Below the pieces are notes generated by a model. It saw nothing but the letters and a program-made list of their open reading frames with translations, did not search any database and was not told the DNA's origin. 64,000 nt of DNA. Source: Cyclobacteriaceae bacterium (lineage in GTDB: Bacteria; Bacteroidota; Bacteroidia; Cytophagales; Cyclobacteriaceae). The position numbers and the translations under genes were made by a program. The stretch is taken from the NCBI GenBank assembly GCA_027533395.1, contig JAPZUF010000018.1:62001-126000 (forward strand). The letters are read 5' to 3'. Below are positions 25,492-35,460 of this stretch, piece by piece (within the stretch, counting starts at the first letter, position 1; every line of letters starts with the position of its first letter).

Positions 25492-28125
25492 ATGTCGTTA
25501 GCTACCAAATATAACCCGGCCGAAGTAGAAGACAAATGGTACCAATACTGGATGGATAAGCAATTTTTTACTGCTAATCCTAATCCAGAAAAAGAACCCT
25601 ATACCATCGTCATTCCTCCTCCTAACGTCACTGGCGTGTTGCACATGGGGCACATGTTAAATAATACCATTCAAGATATACTCGTTCGCAGAGCGCGCAT
25701 GCAAGGCAAAGAAGCGTGCTGGGTTCCGGGAACTGACCATGCTTCTATCGCTACTGAAGCAAAAGTTGTGGCGATGTTACGTGAGCGAGGAATAAAAAAA
25801 TCTGATCTAACCCGCGAAGAATTTCTAAAATATGCGTGGGAATGGAAGGAGAAATATGGTGGCATTATTTTAGAACAATTAAAAAAATTAGGTGCATCGT
25901 GCGATTGGAGTAGAAATACTTTTACGATGGATGCAGGTTATTACGATGCCGTTATCGATACGTTTATCGATTTGTTTAAGAAAGGATACATCTACCGCGG
26001 CAAGCGCATGGTTAATTGGGATCCGCAAGGCAAAACTGCATTAGCTGATGATGAGGTAATCTACCGCGATGTTCAAAGCAAGTTGTATTACATCAACTAC
26101 AAAATCGAAGGTTCACAGAATGAATTCGTAACCATCGCTACTGTTCGTCCGGAAACCATTATGGCAGATAGCGCCATTTGCATAAATCCTAATGATGAAC
26201 GCTATCAACATTTAAAAGGTAAGAAAGTCATTATTCCCCTCATCAATAAAGCCATCCCTATTATTGAGGATGAATATGTTACAATGGATTTTGGTACGGG
26301 TTGTTTAAAAGTAACACCCGCTCACGATGTAAATGACTACGAATTAGGGATCAAACATAAATTAGCTGTCATTGATATTTTAAATGATGATGGCACTCTA
26401 AACAATAACGCTCAACTATATATTGGAGAAGATCGGTTTATAGCGCGCAAAAAAATTGCCAAAGAGTTAGAAGAAAAAGGATACTTACAAAAAGTTGAAG
26501 AATACAAGAGCAACGTAGGCTTTTCTGAACGAACAGATGCTGTGATTGAACCACGCTTGTCGATGCAATGGTTTGTAAAGATGGATACCATCACCAAACC
26601 GGCATTGGAACATGTAATGAATGACAATATTCAACTGATTCCGGCCAAGTTTAAAAATACATATCACCACTGGATGGCCAACGTGCGCGATTGGTGTATT
26701 TCCCGTCAGCTATGGTGGGGCCATCGCATTCCGGCATGGTATAACAGTAATGGAGAAATTGAAGTAGCCAAAACAATAGAAGAAGCGAAATCGCAATTTG
26801 AAGCTAAGGGATTATCCTCACAAAACATCAAACAAGATGAAGATGTGATGGACACTTGGTTCAGTTCGTGGTTATGGCCCATCGCTGTCTTCGATGCTAC
26901 TGTCTTTAACGATAAGAAAAACAAAGGCAATGCGGATTTAAATTACTTCTACCCTACGCAAGATTTAGTTACAGCTCCGGAGATTTTATTTTTCTGGGTA
27001 GCCCGTATGATCATAGCCGGTTACGAGTACAGAGGAGAAATGCCATTTAAAAACGTATATCTCACCGGTATTGTACGCGATAAACAAGGCAGAAAAATGT
27101 CGAAGTCGTTGGGCAATTCTCCTGACCCATTAGATTTGATTGCTCAATATGGAGCAGATGCCATACGAACAGGAATGTTGTTTAGTTCGCCAGCCGGTAA
27201 TGATTTATTGTACGATGAAAAACTAGTAGAACAAGGTAGAAATTTTGCAAATAAAATCTGGAATGCTTTCCGATTGGTAAAAGGTTTTCAAGTAGAAAGT
27301 ATCAATACACCGGAGGAAAATAAAATCGCGATAGAATGGTTTGAAAATCGTTATCAATCCGGATTACAAGAATTGAACGACCATTTTGATAAATTCAGAA
27401 TGTCGGATTCTTTAATGTGTGTGTATAAATTGATTTGGGATGATTTCTGTTCGTGGTATTTAGAAATCATTAAACCGGAATTTGGCAAACCGATTGATGC
27501 CTTCACCTATCAAAAAACCATTTCATTCTTTGAAAATCTATTGAAGATTTTACACCCATACATGCCTTTCATCACAGAAGAATTATGGCATGAATTAAAA
27601 GAAAGAAGCGAGAAAGATTGCATCATTATCAGTTCTTGGCCAGAAGCCAAAGCTTATCAAGCAGATATTTTACAACATGCTGAGTTTGCTTTTCAATTGG
27701 TTTCAGAAGTTAGAAACGTTCGCAGTTCTAAAGGATTATCGCCAAAAGAAAGTTTGAGTTTATTCACCAAAGATAACGCACAATCAAAGGCTTACTCCTT
27801 TTTACCTATTGTGAAAAAACTAGCGAACATCAGCGAAGTAAATTTTACGCAAGAAACTCCAGCGCAAGCCACCACTTTCTTGGTTCAATCTGCTGAGTTT
27901 GCCATTCCATTGGCTGGAAAAGTAGATGCCGGAAAAGAGAAAGAACAGTTATTAAAAGATCTTGAATATCAAAAAGGATTTTTAGCATCGGTGATGAAAA
28001 AGTTAAGCAATGAAAAATTTGTTGCCGGAGCCGCACAACACGTTGTTGATGCTGAAAAGAAAAAGAAAGCAGACTGCGAAGCTAAAATCAATAGTCTAGA
28101 GGAAGCGATTAAGCGTTTGGCGTAA
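25492..28125 (+). CDS. valS: Valine-tRNA ligase
   Basis: 877 residues, in the range of bacterial ValRS. The class I signatures are HMGH in [18 protein letters not shown] and KMSKS in [17 protein letters not shown]. The editing domain has [13 protein letters not shown] and [18 protein letters not shown]. The anticodon-binding region ([28 protein letters not shown]) and the C-terminal coiled coil ([20 protein letters not shown], then [20 protein letters not shown]) are complete. It charges tRNA-Val and removes misacylated Thr. It stands alone. The 200-bp gap after it holds a repeat element and a terminator. Confidence 0.98.
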   Translation: MSLATKYNPAEVEDKWYQYWMDKQFFTANPNPEKEPYTIVIPPPNVTGVLHMGHMLNNTIQDILVRRARMQGKEACWVPGTDHASIATEAKVVAMLRERGIKKSDLTREEFLKYAWEWKEKYGGIILEQLKKLGASCDWSRNTFTMDAGYYDAVIDTFIDLFKKGYIYRGKRMVNWDPQGKTALADDEVIYRDVQSKLYYINYKIEGSQNEFVTIATVRPETIMADSAICINPNDERYQHLKGKKVIIPLINKAIPIIEDEYVTMDFGTGCLKVTPAHDVNDYELGIKHKLAVIDILNDDGTLNNNAQLYIGEDRFIARKKIAKELEEKGYLQKVEEYKSNVGFSERTDAVIEPRLSMQWFVKMDTITKPALEHVMNDNIQLIPAKFKNTYHHWMANVRDWCISRQLWWGHRIPAWYNSNGEIEVAKTIEEAKSQFEAKGLSSQNIKQDEDVMDTWFSSWLWPIAVFDATVFNDKKNKGNADLNYFYPTQDLVTAPEILFFWVARMIIAGYEYRGEMPFKNVYLTGIVRDKQGRKMSKSLGNSPDPLDLIAQYGADAIRTGMLFSSPAGNDLLYDEKLVEQGRNFANKIWNAFRLVKGFQVESINTPEENKIAIEWFENRYQSGLQELNDHFDKFRMSDSLMCVYKLIWDDFCSWYLEIIKPEFGKPIDAFTYQKTISFFENLLKILHPYMPFITEELWHELKERSEKDCIIISSWPEAKAYQADILQHAEFAFQLVSEVRNVRSSKGLSPKESLSLFTKDNAQSKAYSFLPIVKKLANISEVNFTQETPAQATTFLVQSAEFAIPLAGKVDAGKEKEQLLKDLEYQKGFLASVMKKLSNEKFVAGAAQHVVDAEKKKKADCEAKINSLEEAIKRLA

Positions 28126-28128
28126 ATC

Positions 28129-28322
28129 GTTGTTTGTTATTCGTTTTTCGTTTTTCGAAGGTTATTGTAAAAGGATGTCAAAGAATAACGATATCAGTAA
28201 ATAAAACTTACAAACATTTTATACAAAAAGTCCACGGTTTAAACTGTGGACTTTTCTTTTCTTACTATCTCTTATTCCTTAATCGAACAACTAAAAACGA
28301 GCAACGAGCAACGAAAGATTCG
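28129..28322. repeat. GTTGTTCG-type repeat element A in the valS/htrA convergent junction
   Basis: The left arm from 28129 is rich in GTTG and TTCG units (CGTTGTTTGTTATTCG, TTTTTCGTTTTTCG). The right arm at 28284-28322 has CGAACAACTAAAAACGA and two GCAACGA units. The right arm read backwards resembles the left, so the element is an imperfect inverted repeat around a terminator. It shares CGAACAACTAAAWACGA with the element at 34843. Confidence 0.6.
28226..28260. terminator. Bidirectional terminator inside repeat A
   Basis: Positions 28226-28240 and 28241-28255 are reverse complements apart from one G-U wobble, giving a stem of about 13 bp flanked by A's and T's. It serves valS and the convergent protease gene. 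Confidence 0.85.
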
Positions 28323-28327
28323 TTAGT

Positions 28328-29776
28328 CTACCTCAACCTAAACCTCAACTCTAATTGTTGCTTGTTGCTATTGATGCCATATACATACCCATCGCCTTTG
28401 TATTTTTCAAAGAATTCAATTACTTCTTCCGGATCTTTTACGCGTTGTCTGTTAATGGCTATGATGGTAAAATTCTCTGGTAAGCCTATCTGATCGAAAG
28501 TGCTTTTGGGTTTTATCTTAAATACTTTTACGCCATATTCATTGGCTTCTAATTGCGCACCAACTGCCGATGAAGTAATGATTCTTCTCTTAATCAAATC
28601 CGGTAATCCATTTTTATTCACTAAAGTAACCACACTTGTATTTACTTTGCTATCACGCATATAGGTAAGCGTTACTTTATCTCCAGGGTATTGGTACGCC
28701 ATCCATTCTTCAAAATTACTTTTGCTGTTGATGGTCAATTCATTCCACTTCGTAATAATATCACCAGGCTTTAATCCGGCATTAGCTAACGGACCCTCCC
28801 GATCCATCTTCTCAATCACCACACCACTGAATTGTTTTACATCAGTTGGTAAATCATACTTCTTTGCGGTTTGATAATCATAATCAATTACATTTCCACC
28901 AGCCAAAGCCTTTTGAACAATGCCATATTTAATCAAATCTCCTACTACCTTTTTAGCGATATCAACAGGCACGGCAAAGGCATAGCCCGTATAAGATCCC
29001 GTTCGCGATAAAATGGCTGTATTGATACCCACCAACTCTCCGCTTTTGTTTACTAAAGCACCACCCGAATTACCAGGATTAATGGCAGCATCAGTTTGAA
29101 TAAAAGATTCAATGGGGAATTTATCTTCTAAAATTCCAATTCTTCTTCCTTTTGCACTAACTATACCGGCAGTAACCGTTGAGGATAAGGAGAAAGGATT
29201 TCCAACCGCAATCAACCACTCACCTACTTGCACATTTTGTGCGTTGCCCAATACTACGGCTGGTAAATTTTTCTCTTCAATTTTTAAAACTGCTAAATCC
29301 GTTGATGGATCCGTACCCACTAACTCAGCCGGATACACGCGCTTGTTATAAATTACTTCAATTTTTTCTGCTGATTCGATAACGTGGTTATTGGTTACTA
29401 TATACCCATCCGTAGAAAAAATGACACCCGAACCACTGCTCACTTGTTTTTGTGTGGTGTTGCTTCCACCAAAAAACCAATCCCACGAAGAAACAACACC
29501 TTGAGAAATGCTATTGATATACACCACACTCGGTATGGCTTTGGCAGCTGCTTCAGAAAAATCTACGGGGGCAGGTGAAGTTATACTTGTTTGATTGGAA
29601 AACTGAACAGTGGGCAAATCTTTCAGGGTTTGACTGCCATCTTGCCAGTTGGTGTTGGCCACTAAAGTCGTTTGTTCCGTTTGTAGCTGAGGTTTTATCC
29701 AGAAATGAAAGAAGGTAAAAGCTCCGCCTATACCGGCAATAAAACCTAACACAATGATTTTCAGCGATGTTTTCAT
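28328..29776 (-). CDS. HtrA/DegP-type periplasmic serine protease with PDZ domains
   Basis: 482 residues. An N-terminal hydrophobic anchor (LKIIVLGFIAGIGGAFTFFHF) places the enzyme in the periplasm. The trypsin-like domain has the catalytic triad in YIVTNNHVIESAEKIEV (His), TDPSTDLAVLKIE (Asp) and INPGNSGGALVNKSGELVGIN (Ser). A first PDZ domain spans about residues 305-395 (GPLANAGLKPGDIITKWNEL), and a shorter second one about 400-480 (IGLPENFTIIAINRQ). HtrA proteins degrade or refold damaged envelope proteins. It is transcribed alone and divergent from the GH3 operon. Confidence 0.95.
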   Translation of the reverse strand: MKTSLKIIVLGFIAGIGGAFTFFHFWIKPQLQTEQTTLVANTNWQDGSQTLKDLPTVQFSNQTSITSPAPVDFSEAAAKAIPSVVYINSISQGVVSSWDWFFGGSNTTQKQVSSGSGVIFSTDGYIVTNNHVIESAEKIEVIYNKRVYPAELVGTDPSTDLAVLKIEEKNLPAVVLGNAQNVQVGEWLIAVGNPFSLSSTVTAGIVSAKGRRIGILEDKFPIESFIQTDAAINPGNSGGALVNKSGELVGINTAILSRTGSYTGYAFAVPVDIAKKVVGDLIKYGIVQKALAGGNVIDYDYQTAKKYDLPTDVKQFSGVVIEKMDREGPLANAGLKPGDIITKWNELTINSKSNFEEWMAYQYPGDKVTLTYMRDSKVNTSVVTLVNKNGLPDLIKRRIITSSAVGAQLEANEYGVKVFKIKPKSTFDQIGLPENFTIIAINRQRVKDPEEVIEFFEKYKGDGYVYGINSNKQQLELRFRLR

Positions 29777-29895
29777 ACAGAATAAGAATAAACCTGATTA
29801 AGATGTTTGTACCTTAACTTTAGTTGTACACAAACGATACCAAAATTGATTTTGTTTGAGATTTTTCGTGTTCATACTCTATTGTATCTTGCACT

Positions 29896-31395
29896 ATGGG
29901 TATTCGATCTTTTTTTGCAAAACCTTTGGCTGCGTATGTAGCCGCTCAAACGCGTAAGTGGAGCGCACAACCTGGTCTCCACCAAAATCAAATTTTATTG
30001 GCTAATCTTAAAAAAGCAACGAACACTGTTTTCGGTCGAGATCATGGCTTTGCTGATATTCAATCTTATACAGATTTTAAAAAGCAAGTTAAAGTACAAG
30101 ATTATGAAGGCTTAAAAACTTATATCGATCAGGTTGTTGAAGGTAAACCCAACATAGTTTGGCCGGGTTTACCGGCATACTTTGCTAAAACTTCCGGCAC
30201 CACTTCCGGCACAAAATATATTCCTATTTCCGAAGAAAGTAAATACACCCATTTTACCAATGCACGCAATGCCACGCTCAGCTATGTGAACGAAACAGGC
30301 AAAGCCGATTTTTTAGATGGCAACTTGATTTTCCTAAGTGGCAGTCCGGAACTAGATGTTGTAAATGGAATAAAAACTGGTCGTTTGTCGGGTATCTCTA
30401 ATCATTTGGTTCCCGGTTATTTGCGCACCAATCAAAAACCAAGTTATGCGACCAATTGCATAGAAGATTGGGAAGAGAAGCTCGAACGTATTATAGATGA
30501 AACGCTACTAGCCAACATGACGCTCATCTCAGGCATTCCACCCTGGGCACAAATGTATTTCGATAGAATTATCGCGCGAACCGGAAAAAAAATAAAAGAC
30601 GTATTCCCTAACTTTTCTGTGTTCGTGTACGGTGGCGTAAACTTTGAACCTTATAGAGCAAAGTTATTTGATTCAATTGGCAAAAAAGTAGATTCGATAG
30701 AAACCTACCCTGCATCAGAAGGTTTTATCGCCTATCAGGATTCGCAGCGAGAAGAAGGATTATTGTTATTATTAAACAGTGGTATTTTTTACGAATTTAT
30801 TCCTACGGAAACTTATTTTTCTGATAATCCTACACGCCTATCCATTGAAGAAGTAGAACTTGGTAAAAATTATGCGCTGGTCATTAACTCCAATGCAGGT
30901 TTGTGGGGTTATTCTATTGGCGATACTGTAAAGTTTGTTTCTAAAAATCCATATCGGTTATTGGTTACCGGAAGAATCAAACATTTTATCTCCGCTTTTG
31001 GCGAACATGTAATTGGCGAGGAAGTAGAAAAAGCAATGAAGCATACCATGGAACAATTTCCTGAAACAGAATTGATTGAGTTTACCGTTGCACCGCAGGT
31101 TACACCTAAGGATGGATTGCCCCATCACGAATGGTTAATTGCTTTCGGTAATCCTCCGCGGGATAAAGAAGCCTTTCGATTGAAACTTGATGAAGCTTTG
31201 CGCGAACTCAACGTATATTACGATGATTTGATTACAGGTAACATTTTGCGTACACTCAAGATTACCTATCTGCAAAAAGATGCTTTTATCGAATACATGA
31301 AATCACAGGGCAAACTGGGCGGACAAAATAAAGTTCCTCGCTTATCGAACGATAGAAAAATTGCTGATGCCTTACAAGCATTTGCTTTGTCATGA
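29896..31395 (+). CDS. GH3 family acyl-acid amido synthetase
   Basis: 499 residues. The protein belongs to the GH3 (auxin-responsive) branch of the adenylate-forming superfamily. Motifs seen: YFAKTSGTTSGTKYIPISEE (the P-loop-like ATP motif), VYGGVNFEPYRAKLF, TYPASEGFIAYQD (motif near the acyl site), GLWGYSIGDTVKF and VTGRIKHFISAFGEHVIGEEV. Plant members join auxin or jasmonate to amino acids; bacterial members are common in Bacteroidota and mostly uncharacterised. It overlaps a glycosyltransferase by 4 bp, followed by dxr and rseP, so it may act in making an envelope metabolite. The substrate is unknown. Confidence 0.9.
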   Translation: MGIRSFFAKPLAAYVAAQTRKWSAQPGLHQNQILLANLKKATNTVFGRDHGFADIQSYTDFKKQVKVQDYEGLKTYIDQVVEGKPNIVWPGLPAYFAKTSGTTSGTKYIPISEESKYTHFTNARNATLSYVNETGKADFLDGNLIFLSGSPELDVVNGIKTGRLSGISNHLVPGYLRTNQKPSYATNCIEDWEEKLERIIDETLLANMTLISGIPPWAQMYFDRIIARTGKKIKDVFPNFSVFVYGGVNFEPYRAKLFDSIGKKVDSIETYPASEGFIAYQDSQREEGLLLLLNSGIFYEFIPTETYFSDNPTRLSIEEVELGKNYALVINSNAGLWGYSIGDTVKFVSKNPYRLLVTGRIKHFISAFGEHVIGEEVEKAMKHTMEQFPETELIEFTVAPQVTPKDGLPHHEWLIAFGNPPRDKEAFRLKLDEALRELNVYYDDLITGNILRTLKITYLQKDAFIEYMKSQGKLGGQNKVPRLSNDRKIADALQAFALS

Positions 31396-32324
31396 GTGCT
31401 GCGGTTTACATTTTAATGCCCAACCGCAATGCTTTTCCTTTTTTGCAGGAAGCAGTAAACGGAATAATCAATCAAAGTTTCACCAACTGGCATTTGCATA
31501 TCATTGATGATGCCTCTTCGGATGAAAGTATTCAGTACTTATCTTCCATCTATCATCCTTCTATTCAAGTTACTTTTTTAAGGGAGCAAGTCGGACCGGA
31601 AGCAATCATCAACACCTATCTTCAAGCTATTGAAACCGAATATTTTGCCATTACTGATGCTGATGATGTGTGGCATCCTGATAAACTCATGCTTCAAATC
31701 AAATTCCTTGAAGAAAACCAAGATCATTTATTTTGTGGCACTGCTTATTACACGATTAACGAAAATGGTTTCATCACCAAACGTCAAACTTTATTGAACG
31801 ATTGGAATTCGATTAAACAACACGCACAACATCACGCTCAATTTTTAGCAGGAACAATTGTGTATAGAAAAAAGGCTTCCGCATTAGCACAACCTTTTTT
31901 TCAAACCAACAACCTCGAAGGGTATGGAGATATGTTGTTAATTTATACTTTGCTTCAATCTTACCCTTGTTCTAATCTGCCTCAGCCTTTATATGCTTAT
32001 CGCATACTGGCAAGCAGTCGATCGCGACAAAATTTAACGCCAAAAAAACTTTCTATTTACTCGCTCATCGTAAGAAATCAATTTTATGATTTTAAGGAGC
32101 GCGCATCCAAAACCAAAGACCAATTTCATTTTAGTGCTGCCTTTTATCATTTGTATTGGTGTTTACCAGGCTTGGCTTATACCTCGGCCAAACAAGGTTT
32201 AAAAACAAGGTTTTCTATTCTCAATTTTTTTCGCTTCTTGTATATCCTTTTTAACATTGGATTGTTAAAAACTAAACAATCATTCAACAAAACACATTAT
32301 TCTACCTTGTTTGCCCATCCATGA
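31392..32324 (+). CDS. Family 2 glycosyltransferase
   Basis: 310 residues. The GT-A fold is shown by YILMPNRNAFPFLQEAVNGI, HLHIIDDASSDESIQYLSSI and the metal-binding motif TDADDVWHPDKLMLQ (DxD-like). The catalytic region extends to about residue 210. The C-terminal part has weakly hydrophobic stretches and could associate with the membrane. GT2 enzymes of this kind add sugars to lipid or surface polysaccharides. The ATG overlaps the GH3 stop (ATGA) and its own stop overlaps the dxr start by 4 bp, so the three are translationally coupled. Confidence 0.9.
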   Translation: MSAAVYILMPNRNAFPFLQEAVNGIINQSFTNWHLHIIDDASSDESIQYLSSIYHPSIQVTFLREQVGPEAIINTYLQAIETEYFAITDADDVWHPDKLMLQIKFLEENQDHLFCGTAYYTINENGFITKRQTLLNDWNSIKQHAQHHAQFLAGTIVYRKKASALAQPFFQTNNLEGYGDMLLIYTLLQSYPCSNLPQPLYAYRILASSRSRQNLTPKKLSIYSLIVRNQFYDFKERASKTKDQFHFSAAFYHLYWCLPGLAYTSAKQGLKTRFSILNFFRFLYILFNIGLLKTKQSFNKTHYSTLFAHP

Positions 32325-33490
32325 AGGAAAAAAAGAAAAGCATCGCCATTTTAGGTTCTACAGGTTCAATTGGCACACAAGCCTTGGATGTTATCCGTCA
32401 ACACCACGACTATTTTGAAGTTGAAGTATTAACAGCCCAAAACAATGCCGACTTATTAATAGAACAAGCTATCGCTTTTCAACCTAATGTAGTAGTTATC
32501 GCCAACGAAACCCTGCTTGAAAAAGTAAAAATTGCTTTAAGTCATCATCCTATTAAAGTCTATGGTGGCGATGCTGCACTCGCCTCTGTTGTTCAAATGG
32601 AGTCTATCGATTTGGTTTTAACAGCACTGGTTGGCTATAGTGGCGTATTACCAACCATCAAAGCCATTGAAGCAGGTAAAAATATAGCTTTAGCCAACAA
32701 GGAAACGCTCGTTGTAGCGGGGGCGCTCATTACCAAATTAGCGCAGGAGAAAGGTGTAAACATTTACCCGGTTGATTCGGAACACTCTGCTATTTTCCAA
32801 TGTATTGTAGGCGAGTTTCAAAATAAAATTGAAAAGATAATTCTGACGGCTTCCGGTGGACCCTTTCGCGGTAAAAACAGAGAAGAACTACAGCACGTTA
32901 CCAAAGCGCAGGCTTTGAAACATCCTAACTGGAGCATGGGCGCGAAAGTAACCATCGACAGCGCTTCGTTAATGAACAAAGGTTTGGAAGTAATTGAAGC
33001 GAAATGGTTATTTCATTTAAAACCCGAGCAAATCGAGGTAGTTGTTCATCCTCAATCGATTATCCATTCTCTGGTGCAATTTGAAGATAGCAGCATAAAA
33101 GCGCAACTTGGTTTACCCGACATGCGTTTGCCTATTCAGTTCGCCATGACCTACCCTGCTCGTTTTAAGTGCGATTTCCCCAGATTTAATTTTGCGCAAT
33201 ATCCATCGCTTACATTTGAACAGCCCGATACAAAAACTTTTCGTAATCTTGCGCTGGCTTTTCAAGCTTTGGAAAAAGGAGGCAATGCACCTTGTGTGCT
33301 TAACGCAGCTAACGAAATTGCAGTAGCAGCCTTTTTGAAAGATGAAATTGGCTTTCTGGAAATGAGTTACCTCGTGGAACAATGTTTAAACGAAATGAGT
33401 TACATCAATGAACCTCGTTTCGAAGACTACGTTGAAACAGATGCTGCCACCAGAAGAAAAGCAACAGAAATAATTAAAAACAAAAAATAA
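32321..33490 (+). CDS. dxr: 1-deoxy-D-xylulose 5-phosphate reductoisomerase
   Basis: 389 residues, standard length. It converts DXP to MEP with NADPH, the committed step of the isoprenoid MEP pathway. Motifs: ILGSTGSIGTQALDVIRQ (NADPH loop), IALANKETLVVAGALI, YPVDSEHSAIFQ (metal-binding Asp and Glu), TASGGPFRG, SASLMNKGLEVIEAKWLF and HPQSIIHSLVQFEDSS. It starts inside the GT2 stop codon and precedes rseP by 9 bp, as dxr-rseP pairs do in many genomes. Its products feed the polyprenyl synthase near 55.4 kb. Confidence 0.97.
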   Translation: MKEKKKSIAILGSTGSIGTQALDVIRQHHDYFEVEVLTAQNNADLLIEQAIAFQPNVVVIANETLLEKVKIALSHHPIKVYGGDAALASVVQMESIDLVLTALVGYSGVLPTIKAIEAGKNIALANKETLVVAGALITKLAQEKGVNIYPVDSEHSAIFQCIVGEFQNKIEKIILTASGGPFRGKNREELQHVTKAQALKHPNWSMGAKVTIDSASLMNKGLEVIEAKWLFHLKPEQIEVVVHPQSIIHSLVQFEDSSIKAQLGLPDMRLPIQFAMTYPARFKCDFPRFNFAQYPSLTFEQPDTKTFRNLALAFQALEKGGNAPCVLNAANEIAVAAFLKDEIGFLEMSYLVEQCLNEMSYINEPRFEDYVETDAATRRKATEIIKNKK

Positions 33491-33499
33491 AGATTTGAC

Positions 33500-34822
33500 A
33501 TGGAAGGGTTGATCATGACCGCTCAGATTTTGCTGAGCCTTTCAATTTTAGTAGCCGTTCACGAAATGGGACACTTACTCGCTGCCAAGTATTTTGGTAT
33601 GCGCGTTGAACAATTTTCCATTGGTTTTCCTCCAAAAATATTTTCATTTAAAAAAGGTGAAACTGAATATGCTTTGAGTGCCATTCCGTTAGGTGGGTAT
33701 GTAAAAATTTCAGGGATGATAGATGAATCTCTTGATTTGGAAAACATGAAAAAAGACCCCGAGCCGTGGGAGTTTAGAAGCAAGCCTGCCTGGCAACGTT
33801 TAATTGTAATGTTGGGTGGTATCGCTGTTAACGTTATTATGGGTGTGCTGATTTTTATCCTGATGGTTTGGATCATCGGTGATAAATATATTCCTAATAG
33901 CGAAGTCAATAAAAACGGTGGGATACATGCTCATGCATTGGCAAAAAGCATTGGATTAAAAAGTGGCGATAAAATATTACAGGTTAACGGACAAGCTATC
34001 GATGATTTCTCTGAAATCTATAATCCGGATAAATTATTATCCACTAACGCTTATTATACAGTTGAACGCGATGGTCAACAACTAGAAATAAAATTACCCG
34101 GTAACTTCATCGAGAATTTTAATGAGAGCGGAAAGGCTGGAGCGTTCGTTACACCAAGACAATTGCCGATTATTGGTGAGGTAGCGAAAGGCTCTCTGGC
34201 TGAAAAGTTGAATTTACAAGTGGGAGATAAATTTTTAAGTTTGAATAATCAACCTGTTTCTTATTTCGATGACATAGATGCCATCAAAGAAACTATTAAA
34301 GGCGATAGTATGAGTATTTCAATTGCAAGAGGGAATGAGATACTGAACTTCAAAGAATATGTAGGCAAGGATAAAACCATAGGGTTCCGTTCTCAGGGAT
34401 TTAACTTTGAATTAGCGAAAATCAATTATGGCTTAGGTGAATCAGTTGTGTTGGGTGCTGAGCGTGCCTTCGGAATTGTTTTTGTGCAGTTAAAGGCCTT
34501 CAAGAAAATTTTCTCAGGAGAATTATCTATTCAGAAATCTTTATCTGGCCCGATTGGTATTGCGCAAGCCTATGGAGGTACGTGGGATTGGGAAAGATTT
34601 TGGCGCATGACAGGCTTATTATCCATGGTGCTAGCCTTCATGAATTTACTTCCTATTCCTGCGTTAGATGGAGGCCACGTTGTATTTTTAACCTACGAAA
34701 TGGTATCAGGTAGAAAACCATCTGATAAATTTTTAGAAGTTGCTCAAAAAATTGGAATGGTGTTGTTGCTAGGTTTAATGGTGTTCATTTTTGCGAATGA
34801 TATTATTAAATTAATTCCATAA
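33500..34822 (+). CDS. rseP: RseP-type site-2 intramembrane zinc protease
   Basis: 440 residues. The zinc motif HEMGH is at residues 21-25, in the first membrane helix, and the second ligand lies in FMNLLPIPALDGGHVVFL. Two PDZ-like regions are in between (ALAKSIGLKSGDKILQVNGQ; SLAEKLNLQVGDKFLSLNNQ). S2P proteases cut membrane-anchored anti-sigma factors to release ECF sigma factors. The putative anti-sigma protein at 6980-7729 in this same window is a natural candidate substrate, which is inference only. It is the last gene of the GH3-GT2-dxr-rseP unit. Confidence 0.95.
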   Translation: MEGLIMTAQILLSLSILVAVHEMGHLLAAKYFGMRVEQFSIGFPPKIFSFKKGETEYALSAIPLGGYVKISGMIDESLDLENMKKDPEPWEFRSKPAWQRLIVMLGGIAVNVIMGVLIFILMVWIIGDKYIPNSEVNKNGGIHAHALAKSIGLKSGDKILQVNGQAIDDFSEIYNPDKLLSTNAYYTVERDGQQLEIKLPGNFIENFNESGKAGAFVTPRQLPIIGEVAKGSLAEKLNLQVGDKFLSLNNQPVSYFDDIDAIKETIKGDSMSISIARGNEILNFKEYVGKDKTIGFRSQGFNFELAKINYGLGESVVLGAERAFGIVFVQLKAFKKIFSGELSIQKSLSGPIGIAQAYGGTWDWERFWRMTGLLSMVLAFMNLLPIPALDGGHVVFLTYEMVSGRKPSDKFLEVAQKIGMVLLLGLMVFIFANDIIKLIP

Positions 34823-34842
34823 CCACGTCACTTTTTGAAATA

Positions 34843-34900
34843 GTTGTTCGTTTTTGGTTGCTCGTTTTTCGAACAACTAAATACGAACAACCAACAACAA
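34843..34900. repeat. GTTGTTCG-type repeat element B, inverted repeat after rseP
   Basis: GTTGTTCGTTTTTGGTTG (34843-34860) pairs with CAACTAAATACGAACAAC (34874-34891) at 16 of 18 positions, with a 13-nt loop. The element fills the junction between rseP and the convergent DUF3052-like gene, where it could also end transcription, although no T-run follows. Confidence 0.7.
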
Positions 34901-34904
34901 TCTA

Positions 34905-35354
34905 TTACTTACTTTTCTCCTTCCCCTTTTTACTCATCGCAAAGGTGCGGGTCATGGTTTTAATATTTTCTGCTTTTCGAAAACGCAATGCACTCCAATC
35001 TTCATCGATAGCCACCATGCGCACACCTTCAAAACCAATATCACCTATAGCTTGCCAACCTGTATCACGGTTAAACTCACAAGTATGTTTTTTTGAACTT
35101 AGTTTAGGATAAGCCAACCAAACTATTTCATCTTCTTTATATAATTGTTTCAACTTAATGGCTATACTTTCTACATCTTTCAGTTTGGTAACAAATGCCA
35201 AAACAAAAGGAATTTCTTTCGCTTTCGCTAAATCTGTTTTAACCAATGCGACTTTCTCCATTTCATCTATTTCTTTTTGAAAAGAATCAGGTGCATTCAA
35301 AATGAAAATGATAGATTGATTTTTACAATTCAGTTTTTTGAAAAGGGGTGTCAT
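34905..35354 (-). CDS. DUF3052-like hypothetical protein
   Basis: 149 residues. The C-terminal half carries the pattern VWLAYPKLSSKKHTCEFNRD, DTGWQAIGDIGFEGVRMVAI and DEDWSALRFRKAE, which I associate with the DUF3052 family (function unknown). The N-terminal half looks like a small alpha/beta domain (NQSIIFILNAPDSFQKEIDEM). The last ten residues are lysine-rich. It is a small soluble protein with no signal peptide, alone on its strand and convergent with rseP. The family assignment is from memory of the motif. Confidence 0.7.
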   Translation of the reverse strand: MTPLFKKLNCKNQSIIFILNAPDSFQKEIDEMEKVALVKTDLAKAKEIPFVLAFVTKLKDVESIAIKLKQLYKEDEIVWLAYPKLSSKKHTCEFNRDTGWQAIGDIGFEGVRMVAIDEDWSALRFRKAENIKTMTRTFAMSKKGKEKSK

Positions 35355-35460
35355 ATCATAAATTTGAAGTTCACTTTTACTCTGTCATTTAGTAATCCAG
35401 CGAATCATCGAATGGATTGATGATAAAATTGCTAAATTGTCTCACGCTAATCAATCTCGA

